Notes under the pieces: generated by a model
Seen by the model: the letters and a program-made list of their open reading frames with translations, nothing else
Databases searched by the model: none
Told to the model about the DNA's origin: nothing
In this document: one piece after another, positions 1 through 12,046 of the stretch
Numbering within the stretch: position 1 is the stretch's first letter
Layout of the letters: every line of letters starts with the position of its first letter
Assembly (NCBI RefSeq): GCF_023065955.2
Contig: NW_026622764.1
Span: forward strand, 76,749,333 to 76,813,332
DNA: 64,000 nucleotides
Source of the DNA: Ursus arctos
Taxonomy: Eukaryota > Chordata > Mammalia > Carnivora > Ursidae
Direction: 5' to 3'
Program-made: the position numbers and the translations under genes

Positions 1-2495
1 AGTACAGCATCCATTCTTGATTAAAACTCTTCACAGTGTAGGGACAGAGGGTACATACCTCAATATCATAAAAGCCATCTATGAAAAACACACAGCAAAT
101 ATCATTCTCAATGGGGAAAAAATGAAAGCTTTTCCCATAAGGTCGGGAACATGGCAGGGATGCCCACTATTACCACTGCTGTTCAGCATAGTACTAGGAA
201 TCCTAGCCTCGGCAATCAGACAAGAAAAAGTAGTAAAAGGTATCCAAATCAGCAAAGAAGAGGTCAAACTCTCACTCTTTGCAGATGACATGACACTTTA
301 TGTGGAAAACAAAAAAGACTCTACCCCAAAACTGCTAGAACTCATACAAGAATTCAGTAAAGTGGCAGGATATAAAATCAATGCACAGAAATCAGTTGCA
401 TTTCTATACACCAACAACAAGACAGAAGAAAGAGAAATTAAGGAGTTGATCCCATTTACAATTTCATCCAAAACCATAAGGTACCTAGGAATAAATCTAA
501 CCAAAGAAGCAAAGAATCTGTACTCAGAAAACTATAGAATACTAATGAAAGAAATTGAGGAAGACACAAACAGTTGGAAAAATGTTCCATGCTCATGGAT
601 TGGAATAACAAATATTGTGAAAATGTCTATACAACCTAGAGCAATCTACACATTTAATGCAATTCCTATCAAAATACCATTAACTTTTTTTTGCAGAAAT
701 GGAACAAATAATCCTAAAATTTGTGTGGAACCAGAAAAGACCCCGAATAGCCACAGGAATATTGAAAATGAAAACCAAAGCTGGTGGCATCACAATGCTG
801 GACTTCAAGCTCTACTACAAAGCTGTAATCATCAAGACAGTATGGTACTGGCACAAAAACAGACACATAGATCAATGGAACAGAACAGAGAACCCAGAAA
901 TGGACCCTCAACTCTATGGTCAACTAATCTTTGACAAACAGGAAAGAATAACCAATGGAAAAAATATCGTCTCTTCAATAAATGGTGTTGGGAAAATTGG
1001 ACAGCCACATGTACAAGAATGAAACTGGGCCATTTCCTTACATCACACACAAAAATAGACTCAAAATGGATGAAAGACCTAAATGTGAGACAGAAATCCA
1101 TCAAAATTCTTAAGGAAAACATAGGCAGCAACCTCTTCGACCTCAGCCACAGCAACTTCTTCCTAGACATATTGCCAAAGGTACGGGAAGCAAGGGCAAA
1201 AATGAACTATTGGGAATTCATCAAGATAAAAAGCTTTTGCACAGCAAAAGAGACAGTTGACAAAACCAAAAGACAACTGACATAATGAGAGAAGATATTT
1301 GCAAATGACATATCAGATAAGGGGCTAGTATCCAAAATCTATAAAGAACTTATCAAACTCAACACCCAAAGAACAAATAATACAATCAAGAAATGGTGGG
1401 GCGCCTGGGTGGCACAGCGGTTAAGTGTCTGCCTTCGGCTCAGGGCGTGATCCTGGCGATCTGGGATCGAGCCCCGCATCAGGCTCCTCCTCTGGGAGCC
1501 TGCTTCTTCCTCTCCCACTCCCCCTGCTTGTGTTCCTTCTCTTGCTGGCTGTCTCTCTCTGTCAAATAAATAAAATCTTAAAAAAAAAAAAAAAAAAAGA
1601 AATGGGCCAAAGGCATGAACAGACATTTCTCCAAAGACACACAAATAGCCAACAGACACATGAAAAAGTGGTCAACATCACTTGGTATCAGGGAACTACA
1701 AATCAAAACCACAATAAGACACCACCTCACACTAGTCCGAATGGCTAAAATTAACAAGTCAGGAAACAACAAATTTTGGTGAGGACACGGAGAAAGGGGA
1801 ACCCTCTTACACTGTTGGTGGGAATGCAAGCTGGTGCAGTCACTCTGAAAAACAGTGTGGAGGTTCCTCAAAAAGTTGAAAATAGAACTACCCTATGACC
1901 CAGGAATTGCATTACTGGGTATTTACCCCAAAGATACAAATGTAGTGATCCAAAGGGGCACATGCACCCCAATGTTTATAGCAGCAATGTCCACAATAGC
2001 CAAACTATGGAAAGAGCCTGAATGTCCATCAACAGATGAATGGATAAAGAAGATGTGGTGCATATATATGCAATGGAATATTATGCAGCCATCAAAAATG
2101 AAATCTTGCCATTTGCAATGATGTGGATGGAAATAGAGGGTATTATGCCACATGAAATAAATCAATCGGAGAAAGACAATTATCATATGATCTCACTCAT
2201 ATGTGGAATTTGAGAAACAAGACAGAGGATCATAGGAGTAGAGAGGAAAAAAATGAAACAAGATGAAACCGAGAAGGAGACAAACCATAAGAGACTCTTA
2301 ATCTCAGGAAACAAACTGAGGGTTGCTAGAGTGGAGGGGCATGGGAGGGATGGGATGGGTGGGTGATGGACATTGAGGAGGGTATGTGCTACAGTGAGTG
2401 TTGTGAATTGTGTAAGACTGATGAATCACAGACCTGTTCCCCTGAAACAAATAGTACATTATATGCTAATAAAAAATCCCTCAAAAGTATACTTA
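1..2495 (+). mobile_element. LINE-1, 3' half (ORF2 from RT palm onward plus 3' UTR), degenerate
   Basis: The L1 enters from before the window. Residues resembling the RT palm are readable from base 17, including a [13 protein letters not shown] stretch near 160-190 and the catalytic LSLFADD motif at about 269-290 (the L1 equivalent of YxDD). Reading breaks by frameshift near 686 (a T-run), continues through a 'WNQKRPRIA...[14 protein letters not shown]' stretch at 730-830, and breaks again near 950 and 1280. The ORF2 C-terminal domain resumes after a SINE insertion at 1397-1596 and runs to about 2215. The 3' UTR follows, with the carnivore 'ctcaggaaacaaactgaggg' motif and an A-rich end near 2490. 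Several stops and frameshifts make it non-functional. Confidence 0.93.
1397..1596 (+). mobile_element. SINEC (tRNA-Lys-derived carnivore SINE) inserted in L1 ORF2
   Basis: The head reads 'gcgcctgggtggcacagcgg' (tRNA-derived A-box region), followed by a B-box-like 'gggatcgagcccc', a CT-rich body, an 'aaataaataaaatctt' tail and a long A-run. The 9-bp target duplication 'aagaaatgg' lies at 1388-1396 and 1597-1605. L1 ORF2 sequence is continuous on both sides, so the SINE arrived after the L1. Confidence 0.97.
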
Positions 2496-2578
2496 TCATG
2501 ATGAGCACTGAGGAATGTATAGAATTGTTGAATCACTATAACACTATATGTTAATTATACTGGAATTTAAGAAAAAGT
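2496..2578 (+). mobile_element. Old L1 3'-terminal fragment
   Basis: The sequence 'gatgagcactgaggaatgta...tgttaattatactggaattt' matches the typical 3' end of older carnivore L1 copies. It lies directly between the tail of one L1 and the 5' end of the next. No target duplication is visible. Confidence 0.6.
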
Positions 2579-3225
2579 CCTGACCAGGAGGCAAGATGGC
2601 AGAGGAGGAGGGGACCCCATTTTAACTGGTCCGCTGAATTTAGCTGGGTATCTATTAAAGCATTTTGAACACCCACAAAATCAGCCTGAGATATAAGTAT
2701 ATATATCTGGATCTCTACAAGCAGAAAATCAACTGCTTTTTGCAAGGTAGGACATGTGGAGTCATGAATCTAAGGGGAGATATGGGAAGATAAATGGAAG
2801 GGGGAGGAGCCTCCATAAACTGGCTCCTGGAAAGTGATATAACCCTGGAGTGCAAAATCAGAGTCCTTAGAAATCTGCTCTAGGGAGCGACATGCCTCTC
2901 TGAAAGGGGCTCTGGAAATGAAAAAGTGTACTTCTAGGTAGAACATTGTGGTCTTGGGATATGAGGATGACAATCCTACGGATCCCATAAGACTAAAATT
3001 CCAATGCCAGGGGAAAATCGCATATTGAGCTCCAGGTGTGGCCTCATGACTTGTTTATTTGTCAGATAAAATTCTCCTTTTTTTTCTTTTTCTTATGCTT
3101 TTCTATCTTTTTTTCTTTTTACATTCTCCTCATTTCAACTAGATGTTTATTATAACAACTTATTTTTCATAGTCGTTTTTAACTTGTATTTTTTCACACC
3201 TATATTTTTTATAGATATATGCTTT

Positions 3226-3277
3226 ATTTTAGTCCTTTTTTCATTCTATTCAATTTTAGTCCTTTTTTCATTCTATT
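3226..3277 (+). repeat. Two-copy 25-bp tandem duplication in the L1 5' UTR
   Basis: A 25-base unit beginning 'attttagtcctttt' and ending 'cattctatt' occurs identically at 3226-3250 and 3253-3277, with period 27. It lies in the T-rich part of the 5' UTR just upstream of ORF1. Confidence 0.9.
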
Positions 3278-3583
3278 TTATATATATATATACAAGTTTT
3301 ACTTTCCTTGTAATTTTGGGATGTTGTGTCTTCTAACACACAGACCAAATACACCCAGGAACAACTGAAACACCCTGCTTTGTCCACACTAAGATTATAG
3401 GCCTCCTACCCGTCCTCACCTTTTAAAAAATTTTAATTTTTAAATTTTATTCTTGTGTTTTATTTTGGCTTTGTTTTTTCAGTGGTGGCTTCTGACCACT
3501 CCGGATTTTGCTAGGGTGCATCTTGCTTGGGTCGTGGTTTATATTTTGGACTCTGCTCATTCACTCAACCATCCCTCAACAGA

Positions 3584-4461
3584 ATGAGTAGGAGGAGGAA
3601 CTCTCAACAAAGAAAAGAACCAGAGACAATGTCCTCTGCCACAGAACTAACGATATGTATATAAGCAATATGTCAGAGTTAGAATTCAGGATAGCAATTA
3701 TAAAGTCAATAGCTAGGCTTGAAAAAACATTAGTGACAATATAGAATCTCTAAGAGCAGAAATAAGATCTAATCAGGCTGAACTAAAAAATTCAATGAAT
3801 GAGATGCAGTTTAAACTGGATACTCTAACAACCAGGGAAAATGAGACAGAAGAGAGAATTAGAGATCTAGAAGATAAGCAGATGGAAAGGAAGGAAGTTG
3901 AGGAAAACAGAGATAGGCTGCCAGTAGCACATGAAAAAAGGATTGGAGAGATTAATGATGCCATGAAATGTTTCAATGTCAGAATTATTGGAATTCCCGA
4001 GGGGGTGGAGAGAGAGAGGGCTAAAAAGTATATTTGAGCAAATCATAGCTGAGAACTTCCCTAATCTGGGGATGGAAACAAACATTCAAGTCCAAGAGGC
4101 AAAGAGGACCCCTCGTAAAATCAATAAAAGTAGATCAACACCCCAACATATAATTGTGAAGCTTGCAAATTTTATAGCCAAAGAAACAATCTTGAGAATA
4201 GCCAGGGAGAGGAGGTTCCTTACATATGGAGGGAGGAACTCAGAATATCAGACCTGTCCACAGAAATCTGGCAAGCCAGAAAGGGCTGGCAAGACGTATT
4301 CAGGGTACTAAATGAAAAGAACCTGCAGTCAAGAATACTTTATCCAGCAAGGCTGTCATTTAGAATGGATGCAGAGATGAAGCTTTCAGGATAGGCAAAA
4401 ACTGAAGGAATATGTGACCACCAAGCCAGCTCTGCAAGAAATATTAAGGGGGTTTCTGTAA
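3584..4461 (+). pseudogene. LINE-1 ORF1 remnant (ORF1p, RNA-binding chaperone)
   Basis: ORF1p is the trimeric coiled-coil RNA-binding protein of the L1 ribonucleoprotein. The start codon is taken at 3584 because lysine/arginine-rich residues follow, as in carnivore L1. A heptad-like charged segment (3795-3960) matches the coiled coil. 'VRIIGIPEG' (about 3978-4004) matches the start of the RRM domain, and the frame shifts by +1 at about 4010-4020. The second frame carries 'FEQIIAENFPNL' and 'TPQHIIVKLANF'. It breaks again near 4230 and ends with the C-terminal 'VTTKPALQEILRG' before a TAA at 4459-4461. Early stops (for example near 3740) and the frameshifts make it a pseudogene. Confidence 0.85.
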
Positions 4462-4542
4462 GCAAAGAGAGACTGCAAGAGTCACACAGACCAGAAAGAA
4501 ACAGAGAAAATCTACAGAAACAGGGACTTTACAGGCAATTCA

Positions 4543-7207
4543 ATGGCACTAAATTCATATCTTTCAATAGCTACTCTGAATGTAAATGGGCTGAATGCTC
4601 CCATGAAAAAACACAGCATTTCAGATTGGATAAAAAAGCAGGACCCATCCATATGTTGTCTACAAGAGATTCATTTTGAACCTAAAGACACCTCCAGACT
4701 GAAAGTGAGGGGATGGAGGACAATTTAGCATGCTAATGGACCTCAAAAGAAAGCTGGGGTAGCAATCCTCATACCTGACAAATTAGATTTTAAACCAAAG
4801 ACCATAGTAAGAGATGTTGAAGGACACTATATCATACCTAAAGGGTCTATCCAACAAGAAGATCTAAAAATTGTAAATATCAATGCCCCCAACATGGGAG
4901 TAGCCAATGATATAAACCAATTAATAACCAAAATAAACATATTGATAATAATACATTAATAGTAGGAGACCTCAACACTCCATTCACAGCAATTGACAGA
5001 TCATCCAAGCAGAAGATAAACAAAGAAACAAGAGCTTTGAATGATACATTGGACCAGATGGACTTCAGAGATATATACAGAACATTCCATTCTAAAACAA
5101 CAGAATACACATTCTTCTTGTGTGCACATGGCAACATTCTCCAGAATAGCTCACATACTGGGTCACAAATCAGATCTCAACCAATACCAAAATATTGAGA
5201 TTATTCCCTGCATATTTTCAGACCACAATGCTTTGAAACTGGAACTCAACCAGAAGAAGAAATTTGGAAGGAAATCAAACACTTGGAAATTAAAGATCAT
5301 CCTGCTAAAGAATGATTGGGTCATAAGAAGTAGGAAGGTCGGTAGGAGAAGAAAGGGATAAAGAAAGGGGGGGGGGGTAATCAGAAGGGGGAATGAAGCA
5401 TGAGAGATTATGGTCTCTGAGAAACAAACTGAGGGCTTCAGAGGGGATGGGGTGGTGGAATGGGATAGGCTGGTGATGGGTAGTAAGGAGGGCACATATT
5501 GCGTGGTGCACTGGGTGTTATATGCAACTAATGAATCATGGAGCTTTGCATCAGAAACCAGGGATGTACTGTATGGTGACTAACATAATATAATAAAAAA
5601 TATTAAAAAAAATAAAGTGGTCACCTAGAACATAAAAATAAATAAATATCTGATTCTTAAAAAAAAAAAAAGAATGATTGGGTCAACCAGGAAATTAAAG
5701 AAGAACTTAAGCAATTCATTGAAACTAATGAGAATGAAAACACATTGATCCAAAACCTATGGGATACTGCAAAGGCAGTCCTAAGAGGGAAATACATAGT
5801 CATCCAAGCCTCTCTCAAAAAATTAGAAAAATCCCACATGCACAAGCTAACCTTACACTTAAAGGACCTGGAGAAAGAATAGCAAATAAGGCCTAAACCA
5901 AGCAGGAGAAGAGAAATAATAAAGATCAGAGCAGAAATCAATGAAATAGAAACCAGAAAAACAGTAGAACAGATCAATGGAACTAGACACTGGTTCTTTG
6001 AAAGAATTAATAAGATCAATAATAATCTGTGATCATCAAGACAACATGGTACTGGCACAAAAACAGACACATAGATCAATGGAACAGAATAGAGAACCCA
6101 GAAATGGACCTTCAACTCTATGGTCAACTAATCTTCGACAAAGCAGGAAAGAATATCCAATGGAAAAAAGATCGTCTCTTCAATAAATGGTGCTGGGGAA
6201 ATTGGACAGCCACATGTAGAAGAATGAAACTAGACCATTCTCTTACACCATACATTAAGATAAGCTCAAAATGGATGAAAGACCTATGTGAGACAGGAAT
6301 CCATCAAAATCCTAGAGGAAACATAGGCAGTAACCTCTTCAACGTCGGCCACAGCAATTTCTTTCAAGACATGTCTCTAAAAGCAAGGGAAACAAAAGCA
6401 AAAATGAATTGCTGGGACTTCATAAAGATAAAAAGCTTTCGCACAGCAAAGGAAACAGTCAACAAAACTAAGAGGCAACCCATGGAATGGGAGAAGATAT
6501 TTGCAAAAGACATTACAGATAGAGGGCTGGTATCCAAGATCTAGAAAGGACTTCTCAAACTCAACACCCCAAACCCAAATAATCCAGGCAAGAGATGGGC
6601 AGAAGACATGAACAGACACTTCTCCAAAGAAGACATACAAATGGCTAACAGACACATGAAAAAATGTTCAATGTCACTAGCCATCAGGGAAATACAAATC
6701 AAAACCACAATGAGATACTATCTTACACCACCTTAGAATGGCAAAAATTAACAAGACAGGAAACAACAAATGTTGGAGACGATGTGGAGAAAGAGAAACC
6801 CTCTTACACTGTTGGTGGGAATGCAAGCGGGTACAGCCACTCTGGAAAACAGTATGGAGGTTCCTCAAGAAATTCAAAATAGAGCTACCCTACAACCCAG
6901 GAATTGCACTACTAGGTATTTACCCCAAAGATATAGATGTAGTGAAAAGAAGGAGCATGTGCACCCCAAGTTCATAACAGCAATGTCCTCAACAGCCAAA
7001 CTGTGGAAGGTGCCAAGATGCTCTTGTACAGATGAATGGATTAAGATGTGGTCCATATATACAATGGAATATTACTCAGCCATCAGAAAGGATGAATACC
7101 TACCATTTGCATCAACTCGGATGGAACTGGAGGGGATTATGCTAAGTGAGATAAGTCAAGCAGTGAAAGACAATTATCATATGGTTTCATTCATGTGTGG
7201 AACATAA
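4543..7207 (+). pseudogene. LINE-1 ORF2 remnant (endonuclease and C-terminal domain; RT core deleted)
   Basis: ORF2p is the endonuclease/reverse transcriptase of L1. The start ATG at 4543 is followed by 'LSIATLNVNGLNAP' (catalytic Asn region of the APE-type endonuclease) and 'CCLQEIHF' (catalytic Glu). A stop at about 4726 ends the first open stretch. The metal-binding 'VGDLNTP' and the late 'SDHNALKLEL' motif are recognisable up to 5250. The reading is interrupted by a nested L1 at 5324-5670, then jumps near 6022 across the whole catalytic RT domain. The cysteine-rich C-terminus ('[19 protein letters not shown]') is present at about 6767-6830. The terminal TAA is at about 7205. The copy cannot encode an active enzyme. 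Confidence 0.88.
5324..5670 (+). mobile_element. 5'-truncated L1 3' end nested in L1 ORF2
   Basis: This 347-bp insert is only L1 3' UTR ('aacaaactgagggcttcaga', 'tgtactgtatggtgactaac') with an A-rich tail. It is flanked by 'aaagaatgattgggtca' at 5307-5323 and again at 5669-5685; the first two or three As of the second copy are ambiguous with the tail. The host ORF2 reading is continuous once the insert is removed. A G-run of about 11 lies near 5369. Confidence 0.97.
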
Positions 7208-7495
7208 GGAATAGAGTGGAAGACTACAGGGGAAGGGAGGGAAAACTGAATGGGAAGAAATCAGAGAGGGAGACAAACCATGAGAGACTCTGGACTCCGG
7301 GAAACAAACTTAGGGTTACAGAAGGGAGGGGTGTGAGTAGATGGGGTAACCGCATGATGGGTATTAAGGAGGGCATGTGTGGTGATGAGCACTGGGTGTT
7401 ATATGCAACTAATGAATCACTGAACACTACATCAAAAACTAATGATGTACTATATGTTAGCTAACAACATAATAATAAAAAAGAAAATTTTTTTA

Positions 7496-7763
7496 AAATA
7501 TCCCTTGGTGGGGGGGTACTATCCATTTTTCAAGTGTTCACCCGTATGTGGATTATGGATACATATTGGATAGTACAGATTTAGAACATTTATATCATTG
7601 CAGAAAGTTCTATTGCTGACCTTGCTCAGATTCTTGAATGAACCAGTGACTCAACAACTCAATCCCAGCATCTTGGCCCTGTACATTAATGGCCACCTGC
7701 TTGATTCATATTAGACCCTGGGCCAGGGATCCCAGCACGTTTTCTAGGGTTCAGTTTAACCAA
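7496..7763. other. Single-copy-looking DNA
   Basis: No ORF, RNA gene or repeat is identified with confidence. The 'cattgcagaaagttctattg' stretch near 7600 resembles a motif common in old mammalian repeats, but I cannot assign it. Confidence 0.4.
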
Positions 7764-7779
7764 TAAGTTTGCAAATGTT

Positions 7780-7960
7780 TTTTTTTTAATTTTATTTATT
7801 TATAGACAGCCAGCGAGAGAGGGAACACAAGCAGAGGGAGTGGGAGAGGAAGAAGCAGGCTCATAGCGGAGGAGCCTGATGTGGGGCTCGATCCCATAAC
7901 GCCAGGATCACGCCCTGAGCCGAAGGCAGACGCTTAACTGCTGTGCCACCCAGGCGCCCC
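7780..7960 (-). mobile_element. SINEC, minus strand, with 16-bp TSD
   Basis: Reading on the minus strand gives the SINEC head, the B-box-like 'gggatcgagccccacatc' and a poly(A)/(AAATA) tail. The flanks are 'taagtttgcaaatgtt' at 7764-7779 and 7961-7976, an exact TSD, so this is a fairly young insertion. Confidence 0.97.
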
Positions 7961-7976
7961 TAAGTTTGCAAATGTT

Positions 7977-8849
7977 ACACCCATGCTGTAAAGCAAATGG
8001 AGCACTTATACATCCCTTACCTTTCAACATTGACCTCTCCAGGTGGCTCTGGACAGGTAGGACCCCCAGTGTCACAAGAATACCTGGCACTCTGCCTGAA
8101 AGTCCCTCCATTCTTTAAAGGGCTCAGTGTCACCAATCTAGCACCCAGGCAGGTGCGGGATGGGATGGGAAGAGGAAAGAGAAAGCCTGTGGTTCCCAAG
8201 GTATCCTATAATTTCAAGGCAGTGATCCTTTATTTCCTTCCTTGGTGGAAATGTTAGCCCCCTGAAGGAAAGGTGGTTTGTGTCAGCCTGAGGCAAAGGC
8301 TCATTTTGTTCCTTTTCCTTTGGCCCTGGTGTCTCTGCATTTTTATAGATCTCTGGGCGCAAGAGTTTTGAGTCACTGCCCCTCCCCCTAACATACCCAC
8401 TTAGGATTCATTTCTCCTGCTAGAGTTCCAGCTCCTTCTGCCCCTTCAGCACCTTCTGGCCCTGCACCTCCCTTGTGAGCTGGAACCACAGGCCACGCGC
8501 AAAGTCAACATTGCTTTTCCTGGGGCCTCTGTGCTCTGGGGCTCCTGGCCAGCCAGCTCTGGGGGTCTGGGGTTTCTGCTGAGTCTCATGCTCAGGGCTA
8601 ATACTCTTCTTTCTTATTTCCACGAGGATTTGAAATGATCCCTTTACCTTTTTGGAAAAACTGCCCTTTAATTTTGTGTCCTTAGATACACTGTGCTACT
8701 TTTTCTTTTCTTCTTTTTCTTCTTCTCCTTCTTCTTTTGGTTTGGTTTGGTTTGGTTTTAACCTGGAAATTCCCAAAATAAGTTCGCTTCCACTATCTTT
8801 TTCATTCCAGAAGTTGGCTGTAGAAAAACATATATTAAATCAAAGTTTG
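7977..8849. other. Single-copy DNA with a pyrimidine and (TTTGG)n tract
   Basis: No gene is supported; the ORFs here are short and overlap on both strands. Bases 8698-8760 are low complexity: a CTT-rich run followed by about four TTTGG units (8738-8758). Confidence 0.5.
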
Positions 8850-8933
8850 CCAATGAATTGTTGAACACTACATCAAAAACTAATGATGTACTAGATGTTG
8901 GCTAACTGAACATAATAATAAAAAAGATCAATC
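8850..8933 (+). mobile_element. Very short L1 insertion (84 bp)
   Basis: Only the last part of an L1 3' UTR is present ('gaacactacatcaaaaacta...', 'cataataataaaaaa'). The 12-bp duplication 'aatcaaagtttg' lies at 8838-8849 and 8934-8945, which shows it is an independent, extremely 5'-truncated insertion. Confidence 0.93.
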
Positions 8934-8945
8934 AATCAAAGTTTG

Positions 8946-9299
8946 GTTCCTAATCCTCAGGCCTCTAGTGAGGATTAATATAAGAGGCTCCACACAGAGG
9001 TAATTGTGGACACAGAATGCTTCCTCTGTTGCTCTTTGCATTTTTATGTAGAAGCTTGATTAACTGCACAAATGGTGAGATACTAGAATACAGGCCAGCA
9101 GGTAAGGGCCCAGAATCCTTTCTTGGAGGCAGTCCCTCATTTATAATGACTCAGGACAGGTCCAGCTGGGTATTAAGAGGCTGCTGGTGTACAATCACTG
9201 AAAGTTCTTAGCAGTCTCTGCTGAGGTGATGGATCAGCTCCAACTAAAGGTGGAGAAGGTAATGCGTTCCCTCATTTCAGCATGTTCAGTCCTGCTCAA
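8946..9299. other. Single-copy DNA, nothing recognised
   Basis: I see no gene, RNA or assignable repeat. Confidence 0.4.
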
Positions 9300-9500
9300 G
9301 CTTCCGGCTTCCACTTGAACTTACAGGTATCACTTCTTCATTCTCTGCATCTGCCTTGGTGCTCTTACTTCTGATTCTTCAGCCAACTGCAAATTCTTTG
9401 AGGGTAGAAAGTGTGTCTGATTCATCTACTTATTCCCCATAACATCAAGCTATGTGGTAGGTTCTCAACAAACACTGGTTAAATAAACAAATGAACTTGA
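9300..9500 (+). mobile_element. LINE-2 3' end
   Basis: 'tttgagggtagaaagtgtgtctgattcatc' followed by a poorly conserved 'gtaggttctcaacaaacactggttaaataaa' has the layout of the L2 3' terminus (TGAGGGCAGGGA...GTGTCT...TAGTAGGTGCTCAATAAA). Confidence 0.75.
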
Positions 9501-10955
9501 CATCTCTAGGTCAGGCCACTTCTGGTAATGACTGTCTGGGTGATTTTGAGGACAAACAAAAAATGAATATACCAAAATCTTAAAAGCGTGGAAGAGCTAA
9601 AACAAGATGGTCCTGGGGCACAATCTGAAAAACAAAAACAAAAACAGGGAAGGCATACTATTAAACAAGGAAGCACTCCAAACCACCATGTTAAAACCAC
9701 TCCCGAGCCAGCAGCAAGGGGTCCTCACTCTCTGCATCAAAAAGAAAAATAATTGCAATATATCAAAGCATAACTAATATGTCAAAATGTATGAGTTTCT
9801 AGTGAAACTGACAAATAATAAAACCTCATCAGTCACATTTGGAACCAATACAAACTCATTATTCTGAAAAATGACAAAGGAAAGGACTCAAACATGTATC
9901 AACAGCCCCACCCTCAACTCAACTCATAAGAAAAGCTTACATTTGATATTAATTAACCTTTCAAAATGGAGCCAATAATTCTTCTACAATACTAAGAAAT
10001 GGGAAAACTGCTTCTGACATGATGTGGGAAAATCAAACCACCTGAACTAAACATCTTTTCAAGTATTAGGGCCACTGTTATTATTGTGCTTAATACAATA
10101 AATCCTTTAGAAAAATGCTTATTCCACTCAAATATTTTCTATAGCTGAGTAAACTACTCCTTGCTGAGCACTTTCGTAAGATGATTAAGTATTTCAGGCA
10201 GATGGTGACATTCAGTTTTATCAATAATATATATATATATACATATATATAAAAACATATTCTTTCTCTATATATATACCTCTATATATTATATGTAACT
10301 GTATATAACATATTTCCTCTATATATAAAACATGTATATTTACCTCTTTATAAATATATATTATATATAACTATACACAACATATTTTCTCTATATATAA
10401 TTATAATATCTCTATATATTATTATATAACTATATAAAGACATATTCTCTCTCTCTCTCTGTGTATATCGTATCCTCTTTCTCCTCAACAGCTTTAGAAG
10501 TAGAACAGTAGAAACGCTTTACCTTATTTTAAATCCATAATGGAGAAAGTTCCTTGCTTGTAATGAAGGGTGTTTGTCAGGTTGAAAAAGCATAATATTT
10601 TGATGGTGTTTGACATTTTCTACAAGAAAATTTGGGGTTTTCAAAATAAACAAATAGAATGTCTTTACATCATACTACCAAAATCCAAAATAAATACTAG
10701 TTTTTCTAGCTTACCAGGGTACTAGTTCCAGTATAGCAGTAGCTTTGATCCTAAAATATGGTGCTGTCTTATCTTTATCTACAATGGGAAACCCACTGGG
10801 ATGTTGTAGAAGACGTGTATCTCAACATTAACATTCTTTGAAAATAATCTCTGAATTGCTGTGGCGACTAAACTCTTTTTGTCAGACCTTCTCATCTCAT
10901 TCTATACCACAGTACAACCAAGATTGCCCCTTTATCAGTTCATAAATTATAGACT
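9501..10955. other. AT-rich single-copy DNA
   Basis: No gene or RNA is supported. It contains the AT/TA low-complexity tract at 10218-10460, listed separately. Confidence 0.45.
10218..10460. repeat. Imperfect (TA)n / 'tctatatata' satellite-like tract
   Basis: About 240 bases are dominated by TATATA runs, with a loosely repeated unit containing 'ctctatatata...acatatt' that recurs four to five times. It ends in a short (CT)n/(GT)n run at 10440-10465. This looks like a diverged microsatellite that expanded as a longer unit. Confidence 0.85.
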
Positions 10956-10959
10956 GCTG

Positions 10960-11290
10960 GAGTCAGATGAAACTTCAAAGGTCAGAATAGTACCTTATGG
11001 TCTATACTGCCTTCAGTTTTATCATCTACAATCTAATTTGTCTTTACCATTATTATTCCAACTTTACAGATGGAACTAAGATATTGGATCACAGAACTGG
11101 TATGTGATAGAGACGGGTCTAATCTCTGGTTTCCTTGCCTCCAAATAATAAAATCAACCATTTTGCTGAGCACCTACTATATTCCTGAGGCTGGTATGGG
11201 CACTTTATATTCACTATCTTTGATCCATAAAACAACCCTGGAAGGAAATATTTCCATTATCAATTATCTGGCTTCAAAGCCTGTTTTTCC
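10960..11290 (+). mobile_element. Two adjacent MIR fragments
   Basis: Bases 11020-11130 carry the MIR tail pattern (acagatggaacta...cacagaactggtatgtgat). Bases 11140-11290 carry the core 'tgctgagcacctactatatt' followed by 'cataaaacaaccctggaagg'. Both are old and diverged. Confidence 0.7.
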
Positions 11291-11817
11291 CCCATGGAAA
11301 ATTTCCTGGATTTTACTTTACATGTTTCCATTATGCATACCCAGGCAACCTTGGTGTGGACTAATAGCAAAAAGTTGGAGAACCCCAAAATTGTGTCCAA
11401 TATTGTCTTCCATTTGTCTTAAAATGAACTAATCATAAGTTAGTTTCTCCTTTCTATCAGTTGAACTGCATTTTTGTGAAGGAATTCTAGTCCAGGAACA
11501 GATAACACCACACCCTAATTCCCAGGAATTGTTCTCAGGAGTTCAGCATCTCTTTTGCTGTAGATGCAACCTTCTAGCCTTGGTTCCTAAAATCAAGCCT
11601 TGTTAAGCAGAAGACAGTGAGGAAGGGAAAGGTTGAATGAGGTAGTACAAGAATTTGTTCCAATAAGTTAACTTCAAAGGTTACTTCTTGCTGATTTGAG
11701 TCTTTGCTGTAGAACTTTTAAAAAATCACATTGGGGATGAACATTTGTGGGATTCATGTTCCTACTCTGGAATTGCCTGTTCCCTGTTTTGCTAGGACCC
11801 TATACTTCAGTTCCCAT
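11291..11817. other. Single-copy DNA, nothing recognised
   Basis: No gene, RNA or assignable repeat is visible. A 120-codon open frame that starts at 11070 crosses the MIR and has no protein-like features. Confidence 0.4.
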
Positions 11818-11835
11818 TGATGTAGAGATTAATTT

Positions 11836-12028
11836 TTTTAAAGATTTTATTTATTTATTTGACAGAGAGAGAGACAGCCAGTGAGAGAGCGAACACAGGC
11901 AGGGGGAGTGGGAGAGGAAGAAGCAGGCTCCCAGCGGAGGAACCTGATGTGGGGCTCGATCCCAGAACTCCGGGATCACACCCTGAGCCGAAGGCAGACA
12001 CTTAACGACTGAGCCACCCAGGCGCCCC
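11836..12028 (-). mobile_element. SINEC, minus strand, with 18-bp TSD
   Basis: This is a SINEC copy with head 'gcctgggtggctcag' on the minus strand. The exact duplication 'tgatgtagagattaattt' lies at 11818-11835 and 12029-12046. Confidence 0.97.
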
Positions 12029-12046
12029 TGATGTAGAGATTAATTT

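Larger units (their letters stand above)
2583..7495 (+). mobile_element. Near-full-structure LINE-1 (5' UTR, ORF1, ORF2, 3' UTR) with RT-core deletion
   Basis: The element opens with 'ggaggcaagatggcagagg', the usual start of carnivore L1 5' UTRs. A T-rich tract (3060-3300) precedes a degenerate ORF1 (3584-4461), ORF2 begins at 4543, and the 3' UTR runs from about 7208 to an A-rich end near 7495. Near 6022 the text jumps from the endonuclease-RT linker ('[23 protein letters not shown]'-like) straight to the post-palm '[13 protein letters not shown]' region, so the catalytic RT core is gone. A younger L1 tail sits inside at 5324-5670. No convincing TSD was found for the whole element. It is dead but is the most complete L1 in the window. 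Confidence 0.93.
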
